Of a stretch of 64,000 bases of DNA, positions 1 to 13,565 are shown in pieces. The number at the start of each line of letters is the position of its first letter. Position 1 is the stretch's first letter. Source of the DNA: Diphasiastrum complanatum (lineage: Eukaryota; Streptophyta; Lycopodiopsida; Lycopodiales; Lycopodiaceae); the NCBI GenBank assembly GCA_029204225.1, contig MU832654.1:1-64000 (forward strand). The letters are read 5' to 3'. The notes under the pieces are model-generated. The model was given only the letters and a program-made list of their open reading frames with translations. It searched no databases and had not been told where the DNA came from. Made by a program: the position numbers and the translations under genes.

Positions 1-2604
1 ACATTCAATGCTGGAGTTCAAGACTGTGTCCCTACCAAAATCAGCAACATTCTCACTACTAGCAACTTTCTCCATTTCCAAAGATGAGGAGCTTTGAGAA
101 ATAGCCACAACTGCTTCATTTTGCATCTCAGAAACCTCTTCTGACTTTGAAGCTTGCACTTCCTCAAAAACCAAATTTTTAGAAATATATCTTCCAGCTC
201 TTTGAGCAATCCCTTACATGATAAATGATCTGTTACTTCCATTGTTTGGCAACCATCTTCAGAAACCTCAGAGTTAGCACTCTTGAACGAAACATAGGAT
301 GTCCCATTGTCATCGCCGTCACAGGATGCAGTCTCTTTACTTGAAAAAGCCTCACTTTCTATGCACTCTGCCAACACTTCAGAAGACCCATTCACTGAGT
401 CTGGAACACTAGCATGTAAATTTGAAGCAGAAAATGCTGACAGCGCAGATAACAATGCCTCATCTAACGATAGCACCTTTGGCTGTACAATAGCCAGTGA
501 ATCTGAGGAGGAGCAAAATTATATCCCTCTTTGTTCTCAGTAGTTTTCCCGTGCCCTGGGATTTCAACTGAGAGTCAATGGACGGCGATAAATGAGATAG
601 GGTAGCTTCCAGATCAGATAGTTCTGTTCTGGCATTCATATCAAATGGAAGATCATCTGAAGCTACTGCATTTGGACAGGAAGTGTCTAACTTGGAGCCA
701 AATGTTGAAGAGTGAAGTTGGACAGGATCAATACAGGTAAATGATGGCATCTCAGCCAAGGAGGTTGAATTAGAGCTTGAACAAGAAGTTGATGATGGAA
801 GAGAATATTCTTGTGTCAAGGAGAAGAGTGGGAACCACTACAAATAGGCTGTAAACAAGTGTGAGGTGTAACAGATGAATTGAGAGCATGCACATCCAAC
901 ATATGAGACAAAGAGGGTGAACAAAGTCCTACTAACTTGTCAAAGGCCTCTGTCTTTTGGGTCCTCATTAATGCATCACTACTTGCATTTAAATGACAAA
1001 CGGGTAACTGTGAACAATGTGATTCACTATGCATCATTCTTTGTCTCGGGTGCCACTCCAAGAACTGGAGTCTATTGTCAAAAGACTGAAATGCAGATTG
1101 CAAATAAGATTCAATCCTTAGGCACATAGTCTCTAGTCTGTCTAGTACGAGCAACAAGCTCTTCTTTGAAACCATTCATTGCAGCTTCAACTTGAGCTTC
1201 AAGTTTGGAAAGGTTTATTTCTGGTGATGGTAATGTAGGAGATTCTTTACCGTCTTTCTCCAGGACACATCATATCATCATAAGCATGCCTTGTCACTGC
1301 CCTTTGCACATCCTTTGGTTCTAGTCCTTTTTCAAAGTCTGGCCTTTTGTTTACAGATAGAACAGAATTCTGATACTGTTTATGGGCTTCTGCAGTAAAC
1401 CCTATAGAATCATCTTCTATTTCAGGAGTTTCAGAAGATTCTTCTGCAACATTTTCTGAACCCAAAATTCTAGGCACTTTGGTACACAAACTTGAACCTT
1501 GCTGAGAAAATGAAAGCAGAACAGGCCCACACATCAGTCAATTCACGAGGTCCTTCAGTATTCCTATGCCCCATTATAGACATGAATGTGTGCATTGAAG
1601 GCTGTGAAGGACCTTGAACAATTCCAGAAGTAAAATTGCTCTCCTGCAATCGTGTCCCCACCTGTGAGTCACGGCCATTTCGTACATCTGGCAAACCCTG
1701 AACAGTTTTTAGCATGCCAGGACCAGCATAGCCAGCAAAGACGGGCAATACTTTGATCACGTTGCTGTGAATGCAAAAAGGAGTCAGAAGGTTCCAAAAT
1801 TGTGGGAAAACAGGACCTGCCCTTAGCATGAATTGTGATATTTGCAACTTTAACACAAGATTTATCAGATAAGGAGAGCATTCTGACTTTCAAAGCTGCC
1901 CAGGGAACACCATTGTTGGCGTGCATTTTTGCCTCATAGTAAAAAATAGCTGCAAGATGAGTCTGTGAGACACTGTGGCTTTCTGAACATTCAAAAGCAT
2001 CTGTAGAACAGTCTGCCTTTACAAAATGGTCAACAATGCCTTTCTTCTCACTTTCACCTGTTGAATTTTGAGTTTCTTCATCAAATGTGGATTCAACGGT
2101 GCTTCTAGAAAGACATTCTGCTTCTCCATCGTCCAAAGGCAAGGACTTTCTCGCCATCATGGTTGCTAAACTAGAACTTAAAGAGTCGTTCCTATTATCA
2201 TCAAGAACGAATTGCCTTGAATCATAAAAGTCCTTGTCAAGAGGAACGATGCTCTTAGCTCCATCTTGCAGCTCATTTCCTTCTTCCATGAAATTGTTAC
2301 TTGTGCTTGCATTGATCTCAAGATGGCCATGAGATGAAGCCACTACAGTTGTAGCAAGCTTATTAGATGAAGTTTCCACAATAGAAAACGTATTTCCACT
2401 TTTTGGAACATCACCTCGCAAAGTACAGACATAATCAGCATCACCGTTGATCTCATTCTGGCTGTAAATTTCACATGTTCGAGCAGTACTCAGTACAGAG
2501 AGGTGTTGTACAAGGCAAAGTCTGTCCTGAAACTTAACTGCACATGATAACCCATAACACAACCATTGGTAGTCAACTCTTAAAATTTTGTTACACATTT
2601 TCAA
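1..2604 (-). pseudogene. frame-broken conserved plant gene of unknown function (partial)
   Basis: A minus-strand coding trail runs from about 2604 to the left edge but changes frame at least six times: open pieces are 2604-1669, 1856-1470, 1534-1247, about 1255-1130, 1175-816, 819-460 and 476-18, and the last piece continues open to base 1 in yet another frame. Visible landmarks are a segment with 'FYYEAKMHANNGVPWAALK' followed by 'VRMLSLSDKSCVKV', a coiled-coil-like stretch with 'LDRLETMCLRIESYL', and a long Ser-rich acidic tail. The order (beta-rich domain, coiled coil, acidic tail) reminds me of plant proteins of unknown function, but I cannot name the family. No GT-AG introns are evident at the frame changes, so I read it as a decayed copy, possibly a retrocopy. 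Uncorrected assembly indels are an alternative, though the long intact frames elsewhere in the window argue against that. The end of the gene lies outside the window. Confidence 0.5.
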
Positions 2605-2767
2605 CTATCCAAAATAATTGGCAAACATCACATGCACATGAAGTTGAGAAAAAATCACTTCATCCAGATTGGAATCAGAAGTTTCCTCTTTTTTGGCATT
2701 CATTATTATCGACTGTATCATGATGAGTCTCTAGTGAATATTAAAACTTATTTTGTTTTGTTTCACT

Positions 2768-2770
<3 letters not shown>

Positions 2771-2850
<80 letters not shown>
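2771..2850. repeat. (CT)n microsatellite, ~80 bp
   Basis: Pure TC/CT dinucleotide run directly upstream of the GC-richer element that follows. Reading frames through it give meaningless Ser-Leu or Arg-Glu proteins. Confidence 0.97.
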
Positions 2851-2852
<2 letters not shown>

Positions 2853-3610
2853 GCGATGGCCTAGCTCCATTGCGTTCCACTTGTTGGCGCCCTCCATCGC
2901 TGCCACTACTGGCCTCCACCGCGCTGCCGTTGGCGCCCTCCATCGCGGATGCTGCTTGCCCTCCACCAGTTTTTGCAGCATCACCTAAGGTCTCCCATTG
3001 CTTCTGTCCATCGCTGATGGTGCATATCCTGCTTGCCTTTCCCTCAGATTTGTAAAATGCCTCGTCGCAAAGGTCCCCTTAATGCTGATCCATCTTCTAT
3101 TTCCAGCATTGCTTCAGCCTCACTTCCAATGCCCGTTGCAGTTCCTATCTCTCAATCAAATCCTAGTCCCGACAATGGATTCATTGTAGCTCTTCCCTTG
3201 ACTCCAAACACTCCAGAAGAACCTGCTTCTCTCCCCACATTTACCCTAGTTCGTCTTCTTCGTGAAGATCAACTCCGTCTATTTGAATACCTCAACAATC
3301 ACAAAGAGCAACTTGCTTCCCACGACTCTCTGCTTCTTGCTATGCAATCGCACCTTCAGAAGCTAGACTCTTCTATTGAAACACTCAAGAATAAAGTTGC
3401 AGATCTCAAAAGTGAAACTTCTTCCCAAATCGCTACTTCAGCTAAAATTCAACAGCTCGAATGGTACATGTAAATGCCATATCGCTCTCTTCTTAGTTGA
3501 TTTGTCTTTAGTTAGTCTGTTTCGACGGCACTGATCCGTCTTGTTTCCATCTTATCTAATGTACTGGTTTCGTCTTATACGCCTTTCGGCATGGAAAAGA
3601 CGTTAATAAA

Positions 3611-3612
<2 letters not shown>
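2851..3612 (+). mobile_element. possible non-LTR element remnant with ORF1-like coiled-coil protein
   Basis: Between two (CT)n tracts lies a segment containing one ORF, best read from the ATG at 3057 (MPRRKGPLNADPSS...) to the stop at 3473. The protein is about 138 aa, Pro/Ser-rich at first, then a predicted coiled coil (about residues 70-135, with 'QLRLFEYLNNHKEQLASHD' and 'LQKLDSSIETLKNKVADL'). A 3' region follows with 'GCCTTTCGGCATGG' and 'TTAATAAAGC', running directly into a (CT)n tail at 3613. A short basic/coiled-coil ORF followed by a 3' end passing into a simple repeat suggests a deleted LINE whose ORF2 is missing. No endonuclease or reverse transcriptase is present. It could equally be a gag/ORF1 fragment of an LTR element, or a transduced gene. 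Confidence 0.4.

Positions 3613-3661
<49 letters not shown>
3613..3661. repeat. (CT)n microsatellite, ~48 bp
   Basis: Pure CT run starting immediately after TTAATAAAGCTT, as if it were the 3' tail of the preceding element. Confidence 0.95.
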
Positions 3662-3665
<4 letters not shown>

Positions 3666-3789
3666 TTTTGCATCATCGCCCTAAAATTCCTAGCATGAAC
3701 CTGTTTCATATTAACAAATTCTCTCCTTTGAAAACCCTCTTTTGATTCCAAGCCTCTCTCCCACGATTGGAAATAGAAGTTTCCAAGAG

Positions 3790-3880
3790 CATGAAATCAT
3801 GCAATTGACACCTAGCCAAAACCATATGGCAATACTTCATGCATGCAATTGACACCTAGCCAAAACCATAATTAGCAATA
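3790..3880. repeat. short tandem duplication, ~45 bp unit
   Basis: The phrase CATGCAATTGACACCTAGCC followed by AAAACCATA occurs twice in succession, and a shorter AAAACCATAATTAGCAAT copy follows near 3922. Otherwise 3662-4844 holds only simple repeats and no gene I can support. Confidence 0.75.
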
Positions 3881-4016
3881 TTTCACTTATGGTCAAGATA
3901 AGTCAATGGTCAATATAATTCAAAACCATAATTAGCAATGCTTATGGAACCCTAATTTTGAACGGACGAATCAAAACGAGAGAATCTTGTTTTGTCTATC
4001 ACAACATACATTCATA

Positions 4017-4018
<2 letters not shown>

Positions 4019-4079
<61 letters not shown>
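4019..4079. repeat. (CT)n microsatellite, ~60 bp
   Basis: Pure CT run. A shorter (CT)n tract of about 22 bp lies at 4298-4319. Confidence 0.95.
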
Positions 4080-4081
<2 letters not shown>

Positions 4082-4844
4082 AATGCAACAAGGACATCCC
4101 AGATTGCCCCCATAAACTGCCCCGACACCTATGTTTTGCTGCCCACATGCATTTTAGGCATGGACCAATTCTGGGATGTGCTAGGAGCTCCCAAATGTGC
4201 ATTATCACACCTCCCAGAACAATAGGTCATCTACTCCAAATTCCAATGTCAAGATGTCATCTTGGATGAGCTCCCCTTAAAGTGCATGTGGAGAGCCTCT
4301 CTCTCTCTCTCTCTCTCTCAAATGATAAAAGACACCTTTTTAAAGATAATGGTGAATCCAGTTTCAGGTACATGGATAGATCCCCATCCACTCAGACTGA
4401 TGATGAAAGGCCTCAGAAATTGAAGATGATTTATCTTTGCCTTGTCAAATTGGGGTTGATTTCTAAGAACTTTTAGCCAAAAAGCCAAGCTATTAGAGCT
4501 TCCTCAAAGGCCTGCTTAATTCAGCAATACACTTTTCTTACGTTAGGCACACAGTTTGCTCTGCCAATATGTTGGCAAATCTCGAGGTAAAGGTTCTCAT
4601 TTACGTCTTGAAACGAATCTATGCAGATAAGGGGTGGTTTCATCATATAGTGCAATTGAAGTGGATCGTCTAAAAACCTAAACTGACCTTAGACACAAAA
4701 AGCCTAATTTTCAACATGAGTGCAAGGAAATACATATTTGCTCACACTGTTTCTTCTGCGCTTTGCAACTCAGGTCTTCTAAAGCTCATGCGCAGCAAGC
4801 ACAATAACAAGTGAGCTATGTTAAGGCGAGATAGAAAAAGGCAC

Positions 4845-5031
4845 CTGTTATTTCACACGGCCCCGAATCGTCTGAAGGCACAAGAATAAGAGGTGATGAA
4901 GATGCATCGTCGTTGTCAAGGACAAAACTATCGTTCTCATTGCCATTGCTCCACTGCAAGCGGATGCAATCGTCTAGCGATCCCCCTATCACCTCCCAGC
5001 TGCTCTCTATTGCTACTCCAACTTCTTCCAT
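4845..5031 (-). CDS. possible isolated first exon of an unidentified gene
   Basis: An ATG at 5031 (minus strand) opens 62 codons, beginning MEEVGVAIESSWEVIGG and rich in Asp, Ser and Trp. The frame then meets AACAG followed by GTGCCT, a plausible splice donor after 4845. A TATATATATA stretch lies roughly 80 bases upstream of the ATG (about 5110-5118 on the plus strand), and the leader between carries GAGAGA-type motifs, as plant 5' UTRs often do. Composition is more gene-like than the surroundings. I found no convincing second exon downstream on the minus strand, so this may be a gene fragment or a promoter-exon remnant. Function unknown. Confidence 0.3.
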
Positions 5032-6049
5032 CTCCTTACTTCATCCACCACATCAATCTAATCTTGAGACACACCTTCGCTCTCTCGAGTCTCTTATGTG
5101 TGTGTGTATATATATATGTATTTGCTTGGAGTTCTCCACCATTAACTACCATGCCAAATAGCCTTGAGATATGTGTATAGTTCATGAGGTGGAGTACAAC
5201 ATGTAGTAAGATGAGCCGCCAAGCAGCGAATCTAGCTGCAAGGCTGTAGAGCACCATCGGATGAAAGATACATGACATAGCATTTGGAGATGGACGGTCT
5301 AGATGAAATTGGTTGCAAGCGCGTAGTATGGCTCAGAATCTACCCGTTCTTAACCAATCGAATGATGCCATGTGTCCGATATCATTGCTCACAAATGCTA
5401 CGGTTTCTTGGCCTCTACTTCAGCTTCTTTGCAAAGGGAGTGTGCTCAATAAAAGTTTTTGAAATCAACAAAAACATATACTTATTAATGTATGGGAGAA
5501 TGGGTCCCTTCATGACCTTTCGATGGGTCACCCTATCATCATATTATTATTTTTCATTTTAAGATTATGGAGAGATGAGTGGAAAATACCATTCCCTTAA
5601 TGTAAAAGAAGATCAATGTTACTTGAAATGGCAAGTGTTATGGAAGTCAAAGCATCATGAAATCTTTATGAAGTGCTTATGCCCTGGTTTAGCTGTTTTT
5701 ATGGACTAGATGCTTTTTGCATAATTTGAGCCTCTTCAAAAAATACATTATATCAAAGATAGAGAGTCCTTAACTATCTTTGACCCTTTATTGCAAGGAA
5801 AAGAAATGCAATTCAATGGGCCTTTATTATTAGTCACTGAATGATAAATATGATGCAAAATCATCACAAGTTTGTAGCTAGAGATTAACTTTCTAATTTG
5901 TTACATGACCTTAATAATGCACCTTGCTCACACATCACATACTCAAATTCGTCAAACATGCAATGTGGATGATCCTATTGTCTTTGTTTTCATCCTAAGC
6001 ATTTCATAGAAGAGAGAGAAAAAAAATGAAAAATCTATACATGTCACTC
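5032..6049. other. non-coding stretch, no recognisable gene
   Basis: AT-rich sequence with only short frames in both strands. Apart from the possible promoter near 5110, I see no domain, RNA gene or structured repeat here. Confidence 0.6.
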
Positions 6050-6142
6050 CTACTCTTTTCCTTCTCATACTTTTGTAATATTTTGAAATAAAATGCTTTG
6101 GATTGATAATATATAGTGAGTGACTCTAAGCAGAAGCTCCCT
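6050..6142 (-). repeat. dispersed copy of the gag-flanking sequence at 8766-8848
   Basis: The run with CTTCTCA..CTTTTG, ATATTTTGAAATA, ATGCTTTGGATTGATA and GAGTGACTCTAAGCAGAAGC matches the stretch just left of the gag zinc-knuckle remnant at 8.85 kb, apart from a few substitutions and a short indel. The copy here stops abruptly where the 1 kb tandem duplication begins. Confidence 0.7.
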
Positions 6143-6995
6143 TCACTTTGACACAAATAGAAAGATCAATGTGATCTTTATTCAAAAGGAAAAATCAGAG
6201 GTAAGTAAACTTCCAACCAGTAACTCAACTTTCCATACTCTATTATGTCATATGGATATTCGTTATCTATTCCAATCCTAATAGACAAACAAAAATATCT
6301 TCCTTTATCTCTTCTAGACATACAAGGAATTCCATAGGTCAATAAGAGATGTGGATCTCATTTTAAAACTACCTATTGATATGGACCTTGATGGCTTTGT
6401 TAATTATCTAGATCCAAAGACAAAGATAAAGAACTTCATCTACCTTGTATAAAATTTTGTTAATATCATAGGCTTGTCATATTCCTCTAAATTCGCATCT
6501 AGAACATGAGACAGTATATCATCTACATCATTTTAATTATTCACCTCAAAGGCTATATTTCTCATTCTAGGATGACATTGTAACTTCCACGCACTTAAAT
6601 CCTTCGTCATCGATATTGGAGTCAAGATTATACTTAGGCATTCTCTCATCCCATTTGAATGATTTAAATGGTACATGTATTCATGTTTGTATATGAGATT
6701 TGGTATAATCCTAGACTTGGATAACCAGTACTCCAGTACAGAAGATTATTAGTTGCATCTTGTTATTCCATACTAGGCCAAAAATGTAATAAATAACCTT
6801 CTGAGGACCCAATCACACATCTAATGAAATGTGGAGCTATTGCATGGGTTAGGACGACTATTGGCATGGTGTAGAGTATCAATAGTAATGACTTGCATGT
6901 ATTGAAATATTGTATGCTTGCATGGGCACATGCACAAATAAAGCAGGGGACATATCCTCATAGAGAAACTAGCCCTACTCTTGTTCCTATTGCTA

Positions 6996-7090
<95 letters not shown>

Positions 7091-7142
7091 CCTTAAGATT
7101 TGTTCTTCTCAGAATTTGCACTCCTTTACAACTTGATTTTTG
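6143..7142. repeat. 1 kb tandem duplication, copy 1
   Basis: Starting at TCACTTTGACACAAATAG, about 855 bases match copy 2 at exactly +1000, with roughly a dozen substitutions (for example C/A near 6567 and AA/GG near 6599). The right third (about 6676-6990) is a diverged relative of the LTR at 13566. The unit ends in a (CT)n tract at 6999-7087, and 7088-7142 is private to this copy. No coding potential beyond low-complexity frames. Confidence 0.92.
6999..7087. repeat. (CT)n microsatellite, ~88 bp
   Basis: CT run at the end of duplication copy 1, preceded by TTGCTAGTT exactly as in copy 2. Confidence 0.97.
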
Positions 7143-8765
<1,623 letters not shown>

Positions 8766-9060
8766 TTGTCCTTCTCACACTTTTGAAATATTTTGAAATA
8801 TAATGCTTTGGATTGATAGTGAGTGACCCTAAGCAGAAGCTCCCTTGATATTTTCAACTTTCTTGAAGCATTCCCTTCCATAATAATTATGCTTCCCATA
8901 AGGGAAGCATTTGACATAAGACTTGTCTTTCTTATTACCATGTGAAAAAGGTACACATTCTTCCCTTGACTTTGGCCATGATGTTTGCTTCATGGCTCCG
9001 TTATATTCTCTCTTCCATTTGCCCTTGATGAAAAATGTCCCATCACCTCCATCAATGTTG
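8766..9060 (-). pseudogene. retrotransposon gag remnant with decayed CCHC zinc knuckle
   Basis: On the minus strand one frame reads 'KDKSYVKCFPYGKHNYYGRE' followed by CFKK. This fits a CX2CX4HX4C knuckle in which the second Cys has become Tyr. Upstream in the same frame is 'GGDGTFFIKGKWKREYNGA', typical of the basic linker before the knuckle in copia-type gag. The fragment ends near 8766. It is isolated: no protease or integrase follows on its 3' side. The loss of a metal ligand means it could not bind nucleic acid normally. Confidence 0.6.
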
Positions 9061-9242
9061 GGAGATTATTAGAGTTAATGATTGATTGGTTATTCATTTA
9101 TTCTGATTTAAGAATTTATGGGCTAGCCTACAAGCTAGTACATCTATATGATCTATAGGTCATCTATTCTATGTAATGGATGATTGGTATTAATAGTTAA
9201 TTTGTTCCACACACATCTGAAAACCTCCATCCTTTTTTGCTT

Positions 9243-9434
9243 TCAAAATAACATGAGCGATTTATTGGGTTGGATATGTCCCATCCTTAGATAGTTTTCT
9301 ATTTGATATGTAACCTCTATCTCCTCTTTTTGAGAAAACCTACAAGGCTGTCTAGAGATAGGTTGACTACGAAGAATTAACTCTAGTATGTGGTCTAATA
9401 ATTGTTTGAGAGTGTAGTACTCAATTGCTAGCAA
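9243..9434 (-). pseudogene. Ty3/gypsy reverse transcriptase N-terminal remnant
   Basis: A 63-codon minus-strand frame contains 'SQPISRQPCRFSQKEEIEV' and 'IENYLRMGHIQPNKS'. These match the segment just before the catalytic palm of plant gypsy RT (usual form: P-I-S-x-x-P-Y-R, then E-I-x-x-x-L-x-x-G-x-I-x-P-S-x-S-P). The conserved SPYASP continuation and the YxDD box are missing, so only a scrap is left. Its order relative to the gag remnant at 8.9 kb does not fit one element, so the two are probably separate insertions. Confidence 0.7.
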
Positions 9435-12400
9435 ATTTGCATGTACAAAGGTACATCATAGTTTGTGGTTTATTCAGTCATTTTGATTTATCTACATTCA
9501 AAAAATAACTTTATTTAGTTAACAAATAATATGTCTATTCTTAACTTTACTGAAAATATAGTGACCACATCAATACTGACTGAAATCCTTAATAAGGTCA
9601 TTTCACCTAATTAAATTCATTTCATAGATAACAATAAAAACGACCAATTTGATTCCCATAGTCACTAAATCATTGTTTCACTGGCATGCAAAGCACACAA
9701 CATTAATTATTGGACGTCAATACTAGAATTTTTATACATAACCCAACTACTTAAAATTCTTCAATCAGCTCTACTAGAAATGACATAAAAACACTCATGC
9801 ATGAATTACGTTGCTCTCAACTATTGTACAGCTAAACTCTGGTAGACAATTCATAAAGCTTTCAGGTACAAATATCCTTAGAATCCAATTCTAAGATATG
9901 ATAATTCATTCGATTAGAATCTCTAGGAGAATCATTAAGACATAAAATGATTAAAACTCAACTCTGAGTATCCTAAATACTTCTCGTGAGTTAAATGCCC
10001 CTTGTTTCTAGCATCAAATGCAAGAAAATAACATCCATTCATCTTAATAGATTTGTCTGTCCCCTATGATAATTGGAGATCTAATCAAAAGAACTACTCA
10101 AGCATTTGCAGACCATAAACTATAGCAGAATAGCATCCACTAGATTAAATTAAATTCTCCACAAGTAAAAAATTTATCTTGTGAGAATGTTTGTGAGATC
10201 CATAGGCTCTCAATAAAATATTGGAGTAAAGAAATTCAAAACACTGTTCTGAACTCCTAACTCAATTGATAGATCAAAAATTACTCATCACACTTAAGAA
10301 TCATCAAAATTTCTTATAATCCTCTAACAACAATTAAGTATATATTTATGATCCATCAATCATAAATATTCATATTCGTATGATTCGTCAATCATAATTC
10401 TCTGAAATCCAAATCTATACTTAATAATTTAAGGATACTGGAGTATATGTCCAACATAACTCATGAAAAGTAAGAATCATCCTAGAATCTTTTCCACAGA
10501 AAAATATTGGATTTTAGAAATATTTGCAAAACTGGATTCTCTGACAAAATTGCTAGATATTCAAGTTCTATAAGCCATTGGTAATAAAGTTTGAAAGCAT
10601 ACCAAAATGATAATGACAATCATCTTCAAATGATTGTCATTATCATTTGAAGATGATTGTCAATGCCTAAACTCCTGTTGAATATCAATTCAATTATTAT
10701 TCTCGGATTCATTATGATTCATTATCCAATAGAGCTCTCTGGGATACAATCACTAATGAGCTGAGTCTATTCCTTAATTAATGAATACTCTATACCAAGA
10801 ATACTGTATGTCCAATGTACGTAATTTTAACTGACAAATCCTGATAATTTTAACTGATAAATCCTGATAATTCACTAATCACGCGTCTTACAAGCAATAT
10901 GATTTAAAACCATCAATTTTTGGTGAAACCTCATCACACTGATTGTTTTACCAATAAACTTCATCCCAAAGTAATCAACTACTCAAGTTAATTGCCAATG
11001 ATTTAGAAATCTCAAATGTCCAAATGCAAATCTTAATTATACTAGTATAACACCACATTTAGATCCTTATCCAAATCATTTATAAGTTAACTCATAAATC
11101 TTCTACAGAAAGATCCGTTAACTCTACAAGTATCTGTCTCAACAATACTTGATCATATGTTTATGTTCACCGACTAGGTTAATTGCACCAAATAAACCTA
11201 GTAACCAGGATTACACAGTAGATTAATCGTTCACATATGTGATTAATCTCACTATGACCCAGTACATAAACACATTTTTATCTGGTAGATTCTTCCAGAA
11301 TCCACATATGTAACTCACATATATCACTAAGAATCTTGTAACTCAACTAAAAAAAAAATTATTTCTCATGAGTAAATAACATATTCGGAAAATCTCTAAA
11401 ATGAATAACATTCACTCTCAGTAGTTTTCCAATACAATTTACCACTAATAACATAATTTCTTCCCCTCAATCAACCCCTCACTGATCTTAGTACTCAAAC
11501 TAAGATTAGGTTGATCTAATACAAACATTCTAGATTTAAACCATGATCAAACTTACTCCTATTCCAATTAAAATGAAATTATTAACTTTTGACCTTTCAC
11601 TATACTACTTATAGATAATGATCAAAATTTCAAACCATTCATGTCCACACAATCCCTAGAGAATTCTTCTTATTCAAAAAGTTCCAATCAGGTATCTTAC
11701 TATGAATCTATCCGAAATTACTTTCAAAAAAAATCTCATTTATATACCACAACTGGTTCTCTTTTGAAAACTATGCAATCAACAGATCTTCAGATAGAAT
11801 TTTATTACGTTATTTCATCCCTCTTTTTAAAGAAATTATCAATTTCTATAAAAGTTAACTGGAAAGATGATATAAGAATATATCTAAATCCATGAAAATT
11901 CAGTAATAAGTGCATTCCATAAAAAGATTCACTCTATTACAAACATGACTTTTTCTTCAAATGTTTTCAACCCAAGTGACAGTACTATCATTTCTCTGAA
12001 ATTCACTTATGCAAGAGAGATATCCGAGGTTTGAGAAATTGAAACACGATTACTTTATAATTTATTTGAATTCCAAGTATATTCACCAAAGTAGTAATTC
12101 ATATGATATAACAGTCTTTCAGAAAAATAACTTCATGCTAGAAAGAATCATATAAACCAGCCTGATGTCTTATATTCAAGAAATTACTAAAAGGTAAAGG
12201 ATTAATCAAGAAAGCGAGAAATAGATTTGAGGGCCTCTAATTTTATAAATGGACTAGGTACTAAAATACTCCATTGATAATCAGATCTTTACAGTCTTAG
12301 AATTTCCTTTCCAAAATTATTAATGTCCCATACTTTCATATAGGATATTATCTCTTGTTCCCAAAAACTGGAGAATCCATTTATCTGGATGACTGGCATG

Positions 12401-13565
12401 CCTATCAGATGGATACCACTGATCCATACTTGATCCAATGATTTAAATATAAGAATTGACATGGTTCAACATTATATTCCAATACTTCCAGTTTCGAAAC
12501 CCTACTGATGCATCAACTCTAGGGACAAGCTTTCTTCAACTAACAGATCTAACGTAATCCATGTATTAAATTCTACTTTTAACATCACAATTGACATTCA
12601 AACTGTGGACTACTCAATGGTTACAAAGATATCTTTTATTAATTCAATCAAGAAAATTAATATTCAATATTAAGCAATTATTTCCAATGATTTTCCAAAA
12701 TCCTAACTGCATTACTAGTCCACTCTTCTTCCCCCCTTAGAATTTTTAATCACTTGTATGTTGCAAAAACGTTCACTTGACCCATTTCTAACAATCAATA
12801 TCGCTTAGAAATATATCAAACAAGTAACCAATTTCAAATTTTAACCAAATTTTGAAATTCAACAAAAAAAATAAATTCAATTTTAACTTTCAATCTAGGA
12901 GTACCATCCTCCAAAAGTTAAAATATCATACAGTAAAAACTGCCGACAAATTATTTACGGTTCTTCCTGTCACTTTTAAATTATCTATAACTAGGAAATA
13001 ATTTAGCCTTGGTGAAAACATTGTGACTCTTACTGATAACTGAGTGTAGTCAATTCACAAATCTAAACTTATTCCATAGATCACGAAAAAATGACCGAAA
13101 TTTTGATTTTTCTAAAAAAACTCAATTAAAAAAAATTTGACGAAAATACTGTTAGTACAAAAGGCAATCGAAATATCCAATCTTATGGGTAAAAAAAAAA
13201 AAAACAGGCAAAAATGATGTCTATTTTTCGGTTTTTTCTTCACTATAAAGTGGAGATTCATGACATGCAACTCTTTTTCTAGCACATGCAAACCAACTTA
13301 CAGAATTATAGCCATCTAATTGATCTAATATTGCTGGATTTTAGCTCTTACTATCAATTTTGAGTCAAAAAGCATGAAAAAACAAGCAATTTTGACCAAA
13401 ACATAACCTAGAATCATAAATCATGGAAAGAACCGGCATGCATTATTAATTTCAACTGGCATGTTCTTGAATAGTCTCTTCACTTATATCTTGGTAGGAA
13501 GGTAATAATTTAGCTAGTTTGACGTTAATATTCTCAAAAACTCGGTTAATGTAAAAAAACCTTTT
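9435..13565. other. 4.1 kb AT-rich stretch without genes, G-poor on the plus strand
   Basis: No frame longer than about 85 codons and no domain seen. The plus strand is visibly poor in G relative to C over several kilobases, a skew often seen in non-coding interiors of LTR elements. The only clear structures are the hairpins at 10607-10662 and small A-runs near 13190. It may be the non-coding body of a large element, but I could not pair its ends. Confidence 0.5.
10607..10662. repeat. two overlapping, mutually exclusive perfect hairpins
   Basis: Hairpin A: arms 10607-10623 (ATGATAATGACAATCAT) and 10630-10646, 17 bp perfect, 6-base loop CTTCAA. Hairpin B: arms 10614-10633 (TGACAATCATCTTCAAATGA) and 10643-10662, 20 bp perfect, 9-base centre. 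They share bases, so only one can form at a time. Confidence 0.9.

Noticed and set aside
2753-3055. Ser-Leu repeat proteins (and Arg-Glu proteins on the other strand) across the CT tracts
   Set aside because: They are translations of dinucleotide repeats in every frame and recur at each tract; no real protein is implied.
3790-3880. CRISPR-like spacing of repeats
   Set aside because: Only two or three imperfect copies in plant DNA; no regular spacers.
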